Under the pieces are notes generated by a model. That model searched no databases, was not told the DNA's origin, and worked only from the letters and a program-made list of their open reading frames with translations. From Brachyhypopomus gauderio (taxonomy: Eukaryota; Chordata; Actinopteri; Gymnotiformes; Hypopomidae), in contig NC_135220.1 in assembly GCF_052324685.1 (NCBI RefSeq), positions 4,677,656-4,741,655 of the forward strand: a stretch of DNA of 64,000 nucleotides, read 5' to 3'. Positions 24,155 through 41,215 of this stretch are shown in pieces; within the stretch, counting starts at the first letter, position 1; each line of letters opens with the position of its first letter. The position numbers were made by a program, and so were the translations under genes.

Positions 24155-27100
24155 AGTGTGTGTGCATGAATGTGTGTCTGTGCAGATGAATATATGAACG
24201 TGTGTGTCCGTACCATATCCCTGGGGCTGACCGCTGTACCCTGGCTGTGACGGGTACTGCTGTTGGTTAAACTGCTGCTGCTGGCTGGATGCCTGCTGAT
24301 ACTGGGACTGCTGCTGGCTGTACTGGGCATTCCCTACAACGCACGCGCAATTACACTCATTAACAATTACACCCGTGAGTTCCCACAGGTACTGTGAGAT
24401 TCAAACAGAATCTTTACCACAGAGACTGAGTTCAACTGTTGCTCGTGTTCAAGCACAACTGTCTAAGTCAGAGCATGCTGTGATAATTACACTGCAATGA
24501 AAAATGTTTTAGAGTCCTTTAGCAAAGCAGTATACTCAATATATTCTCAAATATACTCAATATATTACTGTAATACAATACTTCTCAAAATTATTTACTC
24601 TAACATTTCCTGATGTCTTCTGAAATAAACTGAAACAAAAAAGTGCTTTACATGCACTTAATAATCTGATCTTGATTAAGATTTCTCCAGTTGGTCATAT
24701 AAACAGCATACTCTGATTCCTTGATCGTGTTATGGCCTAGAAATCATATTGAGAATCTGATCAAGAGAGCTGGACTGTAGCTCAGTAATCTGATTTCTGT
24801 GTGATTTCTCAGTCTGTGTGTCGCAGACGTAAACCGAACTGTTCTGGAAGTGTCCAGCAGGATTTAAAGCAGCACCCATGAAACAGCAATCAGACACTTT
24901 AGGGGAGACTCTGAAACAGTACACGCTCGATGAAATGAAAAATTTGAATTGCACACTATTAGTAATCATTAGTAGCCACAAATAAACAAAGATCCATATT
25001 TTCTGGTAAAAAGAGGGTTCATGTTTTCAAAATGCTATGGCAGGATGTTTGATGTTTACATAACAATCTTCTGTGAGATTATTGACTGGTTGCAAAATAG
25101 AAATCTGATTATTGCCTGACTCATCAAAAACCCAAAGTTTTTTCATTATCTGAATACCCAAGAGCATGTAACCATGAATTGCTGACAAAATCTGATTTTC
25201 TGCCGATATTAGATTATTAAATGCATGTAATTTTTTGCTAATTTCAGTTACATTTATATAATTTTCATGCTAAAATGTAGTCTCCTGTTTGCAGGGTTGA
25301 TATTATAGAACTGTTGAGATGTGCACCATTATAGGCAATCACTCACCTCCTTCATAATAGTGTTGTGAAGGCTCTTCAAAAGATCTGTCATAACCCTGCT
25401 CTCCATAGGAGGACTGCTGATAGGAGTACTCTCCATGACCTACCGGGGTTGCAAAAAACAGCTCACATACAAATACCCGGCTAGACTTGGCACCCACAAC
25501 CAGCGCAAAAAAACCCCAAAAAAAAACCTAAAAAGCGCTAACCCCAACACTGAATGACAGGCCAGGCAGCACTCCCTGTGCTACACGCTGTCTCGCGCTA
25601 CCACGCATACTTCCACACCAAAGACACGTGCAAATGAACAGGAAAGGTAGATCTGAAATTTCCGCACACCAATACAGCTCACAAAGAAGAACAGCAAAGC
25701 ACAGACACTGGCGGCGAGATCAGTCCCAGCGCCAAGAAGAACCAACAACAGCCAAACCGTGGAAAGAATACAACACGCGTCAAAGAAGTGCCTTCGCTGG
25801 AGAAAGTGTTGAGCCTGACTCCTGAGATGGAGATAGTGCAACAACACAAAAGTACATGAACCTCGTGGAGATGGAGGGAAAGAGGTCTGGAACTCAGGAA
25901 GAGAAGGAGAAGATGTTCCAGGGAGGGGGATGAGTGTGTGTGTTGCGTGTGTGAGGGTTGAGCGACCGTGTGATTACCATCGGGGTAATACTGCTGCATT
26001 GAGGGCTCTCTGGATGGGGCAGTGTGGCCATACTGCTCTCCGTAGAAATCCTCCTGACCCATAAGCTGCTGGGCAGATCCTGAAAGACAGGGTGACACCA
26101 GGGTTGGGTTAGGGTTAGGGCTCTCCAACACCCCGCTGCTCCCCTCCAGACCCAGGGGCGTGGCAACACAGGGGGAGGGTGCAGGTATAGAGGGGCCTAC
26201 ACGAGCGTAGGGTGGCTCATCGTTCCTTTGTCAAGAGGATATCTTTGACTGGAAGACAGTTACTGGCTGTGTATTAGTAGGAGTGTTTTGAGTTTATAGT
26301 GTTATCACAGGAGAGCACTTTAAGCAATAAATGTAATAATGATTAGACATAATCATAAAAATATAGCTTGTGACAAAAACAAACAACCAAACAAACAACA
26401 CATAGGGGCAATTACCTGAAATCAAGAAAGTAATTCTGTAATAATGGACAATAAAAGGGGACCATTCCCATGAGAGTGGAATGAGTGGGGGACCTGCAGT
26501 GTGAGGGATTCAGAATGGGAAAGAGGATCAAACGTATGTTGAGAACTCCAACATGGCCAAAGGAGGAACCTGGGTTTTAGTGGTGGTGTGCAGAAACTCC
26601 AGATATCACGATTTCCTTTCACATTGCAACAAAAACCTCCCTGGAGCATCAGCAGACCAAATGCACTATATAGAGACATGAAAGCACAAACAGAAGACTT
26701 AATCTGTGGATTTCTAATAGCATAAAATATGGCCCCATTGGCAATACAAACAAAAAGAAACAGGTAGATGGCATCTAACTACAGAGAGAGACCAGGATTA
26801 TAAGTGCCTCAGTAAAACCACAAACTGTGAATGTATGCTAATGGAACATTTAGCCTTACACACAGTACTTCAGTCACTGGCAGAATAAAGACACTGTCGT
26901 TTTTCAAAGTCAAAGTCTAAGTTTATACAATGCTTTATACCAGCCATTGTTACAAAGCAGCTTTGTCCAAGACCCCAATGACCAAGTAACAGTGGTGAGG
27001 ATAAACTCCCCAAGAGAATGAAAACACTCCAAAAGGTACTGGGGGTGGGGGGGGGGGGGGGGGTGTTATGTCGCTGAGCTGAATCCTAACATAGAAAATG

Positions 27101-30100
27101 GAAGGCGTCATTATATGGAGATGCTCTCAGCCAACTGAACAACAGCACCCCCAGACTATCTGCAATGAGAACACTAGGCCTCACACCTATATTTAGTCAT
27201 TTGCTGACACAGCATGAAAGAAGAGATTTATGGCACACCGGATGAAAAGTGACAACCATGATAAATTTCTCCTCTCTTCTCCTTCAAGCTAACAGACGGT
27301 CACGTGACCATCTGGCTGATCTACAACAGACTCGGAGGGTGGATCTCATATCTCCAATACCTGCATCCTTCATTCCTCTGTGCTACCTCCGCCGTGACCT
27401 GCACACTGACCACACGCTGCCATCTTTAAGGACACATACATTTTCTTTCTGTTCTGGTGAAATAAATAGGTAATTTACTGGATTTGTGCCCAGATGCCCA
27501 GAAGAATATGAATAACCCAGTTAGACAGAAAACACAGACTGAGGCTTCCTACAGTTTGAACTGTGGATTTTAGTACCATGTTCTTCATATCAATAATCGA
27601 AATGAAATTGGAGTGAGGCTTCCAGAGCGAGGAAACACAAGCATGTCTTATGAAGAGTGAATGATTGATTGATTTATTATTTGGGGGGTTGTTGTTTTTA
27701 TAATAGCATGTGGGGTATACTTGCATTATACATTTAATTGCACTTCAAATTCATGGTCTGAGCAACACATCTTTAAGTATATTTTGATTCTTTGTTTTGC
27801 TGTTTTTTCTGTATTTCATACTGAACTAATAATTGGTTCATTTAGATTTCCATGTTCAAATGTAAATGCATTTGTAAATGCTCAAATTAAGCATGTGCTT
27901 ACAATGCCAGTTTTCAGGGTTTTTTTTTTATCACTGTGGCATTTGTTTCTTGATGCAAAAGAACCGTAGAGCATGTGATAAAAATAACACCTCTGAGTAT
28001 CAGAAGATCTGTACACGTCTAGTGACAGATGACACAGCTGTGCATCATGTGATGAAAGAGAGGATGTAGTGAATGCAGGATGTCTCTGTCCTAATGTCTT
28101 TCCCTCACATCATTTTCTCTATAGTGGGAGGAGCTATGACGTGAGGAAAAGAAACAAGGAAAACTAGACCAGACTATTAACATGATGAGATCCACCCTGA
28201 CCCTGACCCTGACCTCTGGAACACAACACACCAACGGCACGCTCTCAGCGTCTGTTGTGACACAAATGTCAATAAAATAGAATATAACTAAACTGAACTT
28301 AAATAAATAAGCTTCTTGGCCTCAGCTCAGACTATCAATGAAACGCTCTGAGTAAATAATCTAAAAAAAATTTTTGCAAATCTGTTGTGTTAAACCTAAT
28401 TTTCCAAAGCCCATATTAGGATAAAACTGATGTAAAATCTTTAAGACATTATTCAATATTCTCATTCTTTTATTGGTGTACAATCAGACACAATTATTGT
28501 TGAGAATATTAACTGTTGTGTTGTCCATTGGTGCAAATTCTTTGAAAATATCTTTTGCATCGATTGAAAGTACAAATATGAATCCGTGAGTTCAAAAGCT
28601 GAGATCTCAAGTGACTCCTCAATCACAATAAATAAAGAAACCTAAATAATCACTTCATATCATCTGAGCCAGCCAGCCCTCAGTCTAGCATACAGGGTAT
28701 TTTTTCAGTTTGTTTATCTGTTCTTAGATTACTCCTTAAAGGGTCATTCGAGTCATAACAGATCACTTGCATTGAGTGCTCCTGATTGCAAGTTGTGGCA
28801 TAAACACAATCTCACATCTCCCACTGCTAACTGCTGCCAACTCCCCCAGGTGGCCAAATCAATTAGATTAACATTTACACACATTTCCTACAAGATGACA
28901 TCATCAGGACATAATCCACATAATAGCGCCCTTTTGATCTTATAATTACAGCAACGCCCTGAGAAACAACAGCAGCAAGCCAATAGTCAGGTAGTTATGT
29001 TATCCATGGGTTCCTGTGACCATCACCCAATCACCATCTATATCTCAAACACAGCTCACAGTCTGCAACAAACAACCCCCAGTGGAAGTACGGAGGGGGG
29101 TGGGGTCAGTCACTTACCTTGCTGTCCTGGGCGATAACTTCCTATGGGCCTCTGGGGCATCATGTTGTTGCCTTGGTTACCTTGACCCATCATTCCCATT
29201 GCCTGCTGGCCCTGGTAATGCTGCCCCCCAGGCTGGGAGGATGAGAAATGGGGGCCCACACCTTGCTGATGCATCAAAGACACTACAAGGAAAGATGGGG
29301 GGGGGTGGAGGCAGTGACACCACATACATTACACACCCACACCCACACACACGACAGCCACACACACCCACACACGACAGCCACACACACACACACACAC
29401 ACACCCACACACAACAGCCACGCAAACACCAGTTATATCTGAACATGGAGGGGAGAAAAGATTACTTCAGTTAAGAGAAGTCATGAAGAAGGAGGAGATG
29501 GTTCGTCAGCTGCATCAGGAATGTAGGGGGGGGAGGGGAGCCACTGAGGGAAAACTGAAACCCCCAAACAAACACAAAAACAAACCCACAAACAAACACC
29601 AAAACAAACCCCCAAACAAACACAAAGCTAAAACTTGAACTGTGGGAGAGAGCAGAAGCCAGGCTGGAGTGAGGCAGAGAGGGGAAAGTGCTGACGGCCA
29701 GGGGTCAAAGGGTGGCATGTCAGTGGTGGGGTCAAAGGTCAGGGGAGCCTGTTAGCGAAGGAGGATAAATAATTGAACAGCGGCGGAAGGGACAGATTCC
29801 CAGTGATGAACTGAATGTGTCTTCTGCCTCTTACCCAAGCACAAGAACCTAGGAGCGGTAATGCAACAACGTGAAGGCTAGGTGAATGACGGGAGCCCTC
29901 AGAGGGCCACATCGCACTGCTGCAGTACCCTGGTGCCTCTAGGTGAAGACGTCAGGCTCAAACGCGCCACTCCGCTCCACAGCCCGTTCCTCATCTTCAA
30001 CTTCCACTCTCTCCACATCTGCCCCGTCATACACACATTTTACAGTCTACAAACGCAACCCGCCTCTCTCCCCATCTCGTCCAGTCTCCTGCCTCCCCCC

Positions 30101-30872
30101 GGGCTCTCCAGGCTCACCTTGGCTGGACTGCATGTTGAGGTTGGTGCGGGTGGCAGTGGGCGGGTAGCTCTGCCCCTGGAGAGGTGTGCCCTGAGAGGAC
30201 GCCACTGGGTGGCTGTAGCCGGGACCAGTGCCAGGGCCACTGGAGGACAGGCTCATGGAGGGGGCGGAGCCTGGCGACGGCCCGGACTGTTGTTGTTGTT
30301 GCTGCTGAATGGGGGCGTGGCCTGGGCCTAATGACACACACTCACAGTCAAGCAACCGTGCAAGGTAGGCACACAACGTCACACATTCAGTTCATCAGTA
30401 GACCATGACGTAAGAAGAACGAAACAAACAAACAAAAGTAGGCAAGACCTTAGTGGAAACGGAGAGGACGGGGAAAAGACCAACACCAGGATATGGGAGA
30501 CGAGAGAGGCAGAGGGAGAGATAAAGAGAAAGCCAGAGAGAGCGAGAGAGAGATAGAAACAGAGAAACGGGTCTGAGGGACATAAGATAAGCAGAGATAA
30601 GTGAGCACAGGTACTGTGGCAGACAGCGTGGAGATAGACAGAAGTGGCAGGCAGACAGATGTGGGAGCTCGGAGAGGCTCACCATTGCTAAGCTGTGTCT
30701 GCATCAGTGATGAAGGTGGCATGGCCGACACTCCAGAGTCATTCAGGTTAGTCTGGGAGTGCAGAGACTGGCCGGCAGTGTTCACACCCAGGCCTCCAGG
30801 TCCCAGAGTCATACTGGAGTTGGGCGGCTGAGGGGGGGGTGGAGAGAACCATAGAGTTGTTGATTACACAGA

Positions 30873-30921
<49 letters not shown>

Positions 30922-32224
30922 GTCTAATTGTTTAGGACGTACCGCGGGTAACAGTGACTGCATATTCTGGTTGGAGTCAGCTATTGTCGCCAGGTAGACC
31001 AAGTTTCTGTGTAATATCTGCTGATACCTAAACAAACATAGTAACATTGCATACATGTGTGCCCGTATATATGGAGAGAGATGTCAAAAAATTGTAGTCA
31101 AGTACAGAAACAAACAGGACATATCAGACAGAGATCATCAGCTGTGCAAATAATGTTTATATATACGCTTGGAGTTAAACAATACAAAAAAGAAAAGAGA
31201 AATACGCACTGTGTGCATTCTGCAGTCTTCCCTTTGCTTTGGTAGTCCATAATGCACTGTATCAGGTGGTGATTTTCGTCCAGCATCTTGTGTGATAAGG
31301 AAAAAATGCACTAGTAACCTAATTCTACACCAGTTTATTTCAGGTAAACTTTTAATCTCAGTTCAGCGCGACACTATACGGCCGAAACCCCGAAGCGTGA
31401 CGGTTTTGGTTTTGTTTATTTTTTAGTTTTCTTTTCTCTCTTTTTTAGCACTACTGCTCTCTGATATAAAAAAAAAATAGGTCACTCAAAAACAGAACCC
31501 GAGGGATTTTGTCATCTGACGGAAATATTAAGCCATTCCGATATTAACCTGAGATGCGTGTCGCTTTTAGAGTGAGCGTCACTGCTCTCGTGACACTTTC
31601 ATCACAGAAAAACGATGAAGTTGGAGACTGGACATCATCACCAAGACAACGCAGCCTGCACGCGCCTGACGGCGGACACCACCGCGCGCGAACAAAGATG
31701 CGCACCGCTCGCGCACTTTACCTCTTCACGGGGATGCGCCTGCAATTCCGCGCGTTTGCAAACCCACAACCTTTACGCATTAACATGCACAGAAGTCTTC
31801 CTTTCATAAACAAGGCTATTCCTTCAGCAAATACACAGTGTTCGCATTATATTACCAAGCAGAGCGATTTCATTACAAATGACAAAACATTTATCCAACC
31901 TTCCACCACTTAATAATAAAATGTGTGAATCGCGTGACAACTCGGTTAAGAGTTAAAACAGATGAAAAATAATTCGGTTTAGGTTTCTAAAAAAACGTTG
32001 AGCGTGATGCAGGTGGTCCAGTGAAGGACTACAGCCGAACACACGTATTCCCGGACCAGTTGCCATGTCAGGCGCTCCACCATTGGCACCCGTTTGTGCG
32101 CGCCTGCATCCTTCACCAGAACAACGTTCCTCTCCGCACGTCGGAGCTCCGTTACCTTCTGGATCGTCTGTTGAGTCACTTCCCCCTTTCCCCTCGGACG
32201 CGTAGACGAAAACGCCACTGACAT
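23501..32224 (-). CDS. ss18l1: SS18-like protein 1 (CREST), BAF complex co-activator
   Basis: Nuclear transcriptional co-activator, a subunit of SWI/SNF (BAF) complexes that in neurons supports calcium-dependent transcription. Eleven exons on the minus strand: 32156-32224, 31210-31286, 30943-31027, 30683-30827, 30118-30327, 29118-29282, 25978-26079, 25347-25439, 24214-24333, 23932-24059, 23501-23527; sum 1221 bases, 406 residues (human about 396). The start is MSVAFSSTRPRGKGEV at 32224. Residues 1-77 form the SNH domain (LIQCIMDYQSKGKTAECTQ, LVYLATIADSNQNMQSLLPA). Then comes a methionine/serine/glutamine-rich middle with seven glutamines in a row (near 30293), and a long QPGY-rich tail ending QYGNYQQ. 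The last coding exon is only 27 bases. SS18L1 rather than SS18 is chosen from the neighbours MTG2 and PSMA7. It shares a divergent 5' region with PSMA7. Confidence 0.94.
23795..23880. repeat. Two-copy ~43-bp tandem repeat
   Basis: GATGTGGTTGGCTAGCT preceded by GTCTAGGCCGG occurs twice. It lies in the last SS18L1 intron. Confidence 0.75.
24062..24152. repeat. (CA)n microsatellite at an SS18L1 acceptor
   Basis: Interrupted AC run immediately before (minus strand) the exon beginning at 24059; on that strand it is a TG tract leading into TTTGCAG. Confidence 0.93.
26080..29117. other. Large SS18L1 intron
   Basis: About 3 kb between the 25978-26079 and 29118-29282 exons. It contains a three-unit telomere-like GGGTTGGGTTAGGGTTAGGG (26101-26121), a G run near 27050, and a stretch at 26905-26975 resembling LINE tails (ACAAAGCAGCTTTG). 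No nested gene was found. Confidence 0.5.
29335..29412. repeat. Imperfect (CA)n microsatellite
   Basis: ACAC runs broken by GACAGCC, in the SS18L1 intron upstream of the 29282 acceptor. Confidence 0.85.
30873..30921. repeat. (GAAA)n microsatellite
   Basis: Tetranucleotide run in a short SS18L1 intron. On the transcribed minus strand it supplies the TTTC-rich tract before the acceptor at 30828. Confidence 0.93.
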
Positions 32225-35712
<3,488 letters not shown>

Positions 35713-36969
35713 TGGAGGCTGTGGGACAGAACCACACCTGCACCAACTTAATCACGAAACGCAACAACTTAAATGAGGCATTTACCATTTTATTAACAAT
35801 GGTTCTTTTGTACAAAGTCCCCATTAATGCTTAATCCAAAAAACTTTAACTCAAACTATAATAATGGAAAAGAAGGACATCCTTAAATCAGTGTTTGGGG
35901 ACCATATGCCCAAGTAAATTCACATTTTTACATCAGAGTACAAATGAAAAGTGCCTTACTTGGAATTAAACATTAAACATGACTGAGGTAAAGTGCATTT
36001 CTATTTCTGTGCCATCAATTCATATTACATACATGTCAGTCAATAACATCAGCAGTAGTGAGCCAATAGAAAGAGGGAAGGGGGGGGGGGGAGCCCATAC
36101 TGGTTAAACACTATACTGTAGTTGAAGGGTAATCCCAACTGAATTTAGATTCTTCATAAAAAAAATAATGTATTTACATGAACCACTAGGTGGCACCAGT
36201 CTGACGAGGCATCAATATCTGCAAGAGAGGAAAGGAAATCGATCACACACATTCCAAGGTGGCCATCAATGATTACCAGTATGGCTGCTTCAGAGATTTC
36301 ACAGTGCTCACTGTGGGATGGGCAAAATTCCAGTGTACAGTTTCTAGTACTTCTAATGACCTTGTGTTTAACCCTCACTCCCCTGGTATGACTTCAGACA
36401 ACCAACGACAGCCACTAATTAGTTTTGAATACACCCCTTAAACTGAGCTCAATTAACACGTCTTACCAGACCTCCCACAGCTGCAGGGCACTGATAGATG
36501 ACCGTACTGGGCTTCCAGCTGCAGTTCTGTACATTTTAGCGCTTGTCTTGCTCATTAGTACACAAGCTGAAATGGCTCCATTGGTAATAACGTCCAAATT
36601 ATAATGCCTGTCCCTTATGGTTACAACAGATGTCCAAAGCTCTGCTCATTTGACTATATAGGTCACATACACAACATGAGATGCGTCAGCTTGATAAAGC
36701 TAGAATGAACCCAGGGTGCACTGCTGCCTTGGTGCAAGCAATAACGTGAACTGCCACATTGTCTTGGGCACTGCAGCACATGCCTTGCTTTGCACCTGGT
36801 GCACACAGGTAATAGCAGGGATGAGGCATCATTTTGAAAACTAATTACATTGTGATGTTTTGGCAGAAGGTTGAACTCAGGGAAACGTCCTAAACTGGAC
36901 CTTTCCCCCCCTCTGCATCCAACATAGTCATGGTGACGGAGGACCAGTGCCGTCTACACTCACCCCATC
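35713..36969. other. Convergent 3' untranslated regions of PSMA7 and LSM14B
   Basis: Tail-to-tail interval of about 1.26 kb. ATTAAA motifs near 35965 could serve PSMA7. An AATAAA on the minus strand at 35789-35794 could serve LSM14B, which would overlap the two transcripts. A G run lies near 36079. No coding exon was seen. Confidence 0.5.
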
Positions 36970-39398
36970 TCACAGTCTGCCACTACCCACTGCCGGCTGA
37001 GGGACAAAGCGCTGATTGATCCCTCTGCCTCGTTGCCCTCGGTAACCACCCCTGAAGCCACGGCCCCGGAGGAAGCGGCCTGGCACGCCAAACGTCTCCA
37101 CATTCAGCTTGCGTTCTTCTGCCCATGTCGTACGTCTACAAGGGGCAAAGGGGGAGGGGGGTGTAAACATTGGACAGACGTGTTTAAATGAACACAATGT
37201 AGTGCACTTTAAGCACTCTTAGGCAATATAAAACCACTAGTGCTGCCTGGAGGGGAGTTCAGCTATCGGCAGTAGTGTGAACTTAAGTACCTTGCTTTGA
37301 GCTCTGAAGAAATGTTGTCGAAGAAACTTTTGGCTTTGTTGTAGAAGCACTTTGGACCGAGGAGCTCCGCCTCCACCGGTCCGTCACCATCCTTGGTCTC
37401 CACCCCTTCCTTCACCTCCTCAGTGTCTGCATGGAGAAGGTCCAACTTCACACACACACACCGAACTACGCTTAAACATAGCACAACACCCACCCAGGCA
37501 GCATGGTCACCTTTGATATTCTGGTGGTCCTGATGCTCCTTTGCAAGGGTGTCCTTGTTGAACTGTGCATTAGCAGTTTCAAAATCAAAGTCCGACTCGA
37601 ACTGAAGGGTCGTGGGTTTGGTGCTGCCCACGATGATCTGGCCCCGCCCACGGTTCCTGGACCTGCGATTGCCTATGCAGAAAATAGCCATCTGTACGGT
37701 TACCAAGGTAAAAGCCCATTTCAAGATCAAAGGGAATGGAAGGACACCTTGTCTCCTCCTCTGGGGAGGTCGGTTCTCGTCATTCGCTTGGCTCGTCCCT
37801 TGCATGTCACCTTGCTGAGTAGTAGCGCCTACAGAAGATGGAATTAATGCCGTCTTGTGATTTGGGGCATCTGCCACATTTGTGGACAATTTATTATAAA
37901 TAAGCCATTCATCAACTTCAAATTAGAAATAAGTTATTTGTATGATGCAGATAGACCAGTAGCTCCTTCAAGGACCACGAGATAAAATAGCCAAAATACA
38001 CCGTGTAGTACAGATTTCAATTAAGTACATTGCTGAACTTTAAGTCAGTCACCAAAAAGCATCAAACTTTATAGAACACATTTAAAGTCATTTTCAAAGT
38101 ATAGCTCACGAAGAATAAAACTGCTTTAGAGTCCTCAAATAAACCAGATGTTCGATACAGCAGGTCCCCCATATGGAGGTGGCCATGTTTTAATATAGAT
38201 TTGGCACAGAACCTCATTAAGGCTACCAGGCATCAGTTCAATGGCCATTTCAGTAAAGCATCAATGGAAAAGTAATTGGCCCTTTTACAGCAAAAGAAAA
38301 GCGCGCTTACTCCCGAGGTCGGCAGTCTTTTGCATCTTGGGGCTCCCCCTGCTGGATCTCTGTGGTCTGACAGCCTCCCTCACCTGCGGCTGCGACGCAA
38401 GCAAGCCTCTCTTTGGTGCCGCTTTCTCCGGAGGTACAGTCTGGACCGCCTGCTCAACCATCGGGCCCCTTCTCAGAGGCCCATGCAGACCTGCTCCCAG
38501 AACCAAGTCATTAGCCATCGTTAAATAGGAAAGAAAGCAAAAAGTGGAGATTAAGCAAGCTCGCGGAGCAAACGCTTGCATTCATCATCAAATTGCCCCT
38601 ACCCAGGCCAAGCGCCGCCGCGTACTGCTGACTGAGGAGGGAGCTGGCTGCAAGCTGGTTGTAGGAGGGCATCATGCTTCTGTAGGGACTGTACCCGCCC
38701 TGGGGCCCGTAAGCGCCGGAGGAACTGCCCACAGACGACTGGGTGACAGACGGAAGAGAGATCAAACAAATAAAAATGCCAAAAAAAGGTGTCAAGAGGA
38801 AAGAAAAAAAAAATAAATCACAGGAAATGAGACAAAGATGGGTTACGCCAACCTGAACAATCGCAGGGTCTTGGGGCAAACCATGGTGCAACTTGGGAGG
38901 TTCACAGACGGTGATGTCTTTGATGTCGCTTCCTCTGAAGATGATGTAGTCAAAAACCTCATCCCTAGGTGGAACTGGCCTTTCTGTGGGTCTGCCCTCG
39001 GTTCCGAAGGACCTCACTGGAATACAACACTCAGACATGCATCATATAAAAACACAGGCTTATGAACGTCCTTCAGAAGGGTGAAACATCTAAAATTGGC
39101 CTCCAGAGCAATAAAAACAAACTATGCTTTAATTATTGAACATACTTAATGACCACGAAATAAAAAAAACTATTAAAATCCCAAGAGGCTTCTGGATTCC
39201 ACGTGCACGAAAAACACGCGCACAAAGGTGTTTTTAATTAAAGCCAGACATCTCCTTGTGTTTCAGGAGAACCATACCTTTAGCCAAGGCCACAGTGGAG
39301 TTGTCGGTATCAATCGTGTACAATATTCCTTCGTAGCGAATCTGAGCCTTTGAGATTAGACTTATTTTACTACCGATGTACGGTGTACCCGTGCTCAT
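36970..39398 (-). CDS. lsm14b: LSM14B (RAP55 family mRNP protein)
   Basis: RNA-binding protein of P-bodies and stored maternal mRNPs, involved in translational repression. Eight exons on minus: 39278-39398, 38853-39016, 38603-38738, 38311-38490, 37748-37870, 37511-37672, 37291-37426, 36970-37135; sum 1188 bases, 395 residues (human about 385). N-terminal LSm domain at residues 1-95 ([35 protein letters not shown]). Then comes an S/G/Y-rich stretch with [19 protein letters not shown], a basic RG-rich segment, and the FDF motif ([11 protein letters not shown], about 265). FFD box [23 protein letters not shown] box [16 protein letters not shown] and a terminal RGG region complete it. The ending PAVGSGRL and the position between PSMA7 and TAF4 support LSM14B over LSM14A. 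The fourth exon could start three bases earlier (38493). Confidence 0.95.
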
Positions 39399-39565
39399 GT
39401 TTGAAAACTTTACGTAAAGCCTAAAGCAACTTTTCCACGAAAGGTGGACCGTTCAAAAGCAAAAACGTTTAGTAGAGTATGCCTAAATTAAGCGTAGGCG
39501 CGCGCCACATTCTCTTACCCACGAAACAGAAATTAACAAGTTCTGAAAACGAGCGGGCAGCGCTT

Positions 39566-39593
39566 TATTTATAGGCCACGCCCCCTTCATTGG
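39566..39593 (-). promoter_or_regulatory. LSM14B core promoter: CCAAT, GC box, TATA box
   Basis: On the minus strand, in order: CCAAT (39593-39589), a GC box GGGGGCGTGG (39585-39576) and TATAAATA (39573-39566). They lie about 170-195 bases before the LSM14B ATG at 39398. The tight order and spacing fit a focused promoter; this is motif evidence only. Confidence 0.5.
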
Positions 39594-39599
39594 CATTCT

Positions 39600-41120
39600 T
39601 ACACCTGTCGTGCATTGTCGGCAATGCCGATACGGTAGGATCCGGTGTTTTTAGAGCTTGTGTAATAGGCTGCTTTTATGGGGTAAAGGTTTAACCAATA
39701 CTACAAATATAATTAAAACGTCTATAATTAATAATTATTATAATTATTTTAAAAAACGCATTAAAAACGAATTCAGAAACCTGGTAAATCGAGGTAGGTA
39801 AATCGATAGATCAAATCAATTATATTTGTATAGCGCTTTTCACAACATCCTGTTTCCCTAAAGTCAAATAAATCCCAAATATACATTTCCACTACGCATG
39901 TAATACAGGCTCATAGTCTACATGTCCAGAAGTTCTAATGTGTACCTTAATCTTTGCTATTAAACGCGTTATGCATTTAGACTGGCCTCCAAGTTATTCA
40001 AAGTTGTCATATTCTGCGTTGTCATTAAAATCCAAACCAAACACACTTCTAAAAAAGTGCTCTGGTTCCAACCTGTACTTAAAACTGGTACAAGAGTGTA
40101 TTTGTGTAGACCCTACACACTGTTGTGCAGAAACTGCGCGCCATATCCTTTCATTTGATGGGAATGAATCTGATGATTTCTGAACAGTCATATTAGCCAA
40201 CGAGGCACCGCGCTTGTGACCCTTTTATAAAGTTTAAAGTAGTACACTGTTTTTCCCAAGTATTACATTTCCGTTAGCATGTGTACAAGCAAAGTGCTTT
40301 TGAAAGCAATTTACAAAAGGTGTTTAAACCATAGCTTGTATATTAAACCGTTCCTGGTTTATACATAATAAAGCGTGCATGCGAAAGAGCTTCATGAATT
40401 CAACCCCCTTCAGTTCACCCATTACACCTTCATCACTGCGTGCTGTTGAACTACAGAAGTGTGGCCGTACCTTCAACTGAAAGTGAAAGTCAGTCATTCT
40501 GCCAAAACTTAACTCAGCCCATTCTACAGCTTTTAAAAAGCACATTGTTAAACTGTCGAAATACCCAACTACGTTTGTATTTGATTCTGCTCTAAAATCC
40601 ACATAAATCCTGAGAAGCATCTTGACTTCTGAGTTTGCATTTTTTATTTTGAGTTTCCGATCTGAAACGGAAACAATGAGTTACTTCTAAAAGACACTAA
40701 CGGCAAACATTCTCTAAATGGATGAATAAAATAAAATAAAGACGGCTATATGTGCAACCCCACCCACAAGAGGGCAAGTTTATTCCACAGTGACTAGTGC
40801 AGCCGGTCCGGGCTCATGCGGGTCGGCCGGTGTTGTTGGTGCTGACTCGGTCCGTACGGGTCTAACTGCAAACGGACAACTCAGGAAAAACATCGCAGCC
40901 ATCTTGAACTCACTCCTAACATCGTAAAGTCATTTTCTGCCTTCATAAAAACCCAGTAAGTAGGAAGAAGCGAGTCGCAAAGCTATAACGCGGGGCAAGT
41001 TTTTGTTCACCCAACGAATCTCATGACAGGGAGTCCAGTGCTCCGGTACCGACCCGCTCCGCCGTCTAACGACACCTCAACACTGAAACGCTTCAGCCAT
41101 TTGTCCAAGTCTTTAAATGT
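39600..41120. other. LSM14B-TAF4 divergent intergenic region
   Basis: The two starts are 1.8 kb apart, head to head. AT-rich in the first kilobase, CpG-rich from about 40780. A short stretch near 39815-39850 (TTGTATAGCGCTTTTCACAACATC) resembles a LINE 3' tail. Frames at 39938-40200 and 40324-40620 match nothing I recognise. Confidence 0.5.
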
Positions 41121-41128
41121 TGAAACAA

Positions 41129-41190
41129 CCAATCACAGAGCTGCGGGGGTCTGACGTCACCGACGAGCTATCCAATCGGCGCATGCGTCG
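41129..41190 (+). promoter_or_regulatory. TAF4 proximal promoter: CCAAT boxes and NRF1-like site
   Basis: CCAAT at 41129-41133 and 41172-41176, followed at once by CGGCGCATGCGTCG (41177-41190), a good match to the NRF1 palindrome. This is 26-87 bases before the TAF4 ATG, so part may be 5' untranslated region. Confidence 0.5.
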
Positions 41191-41215
41191 TACGCGCCAG
41201 CGTAGCCGAGTGAAG

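Noticed and set aside
26101-26121. Interstitial telomere sequence
   Set aside because: Only about three degenerate TTAGGG units; too short to mean a chromosome fusion or end.
35713-36969. Hidden gene between PSMA7 and LSM14B
   Set aside because: Only short frames without donors or acceptors; the interval is explained as two convergent 3' untranslated regions.
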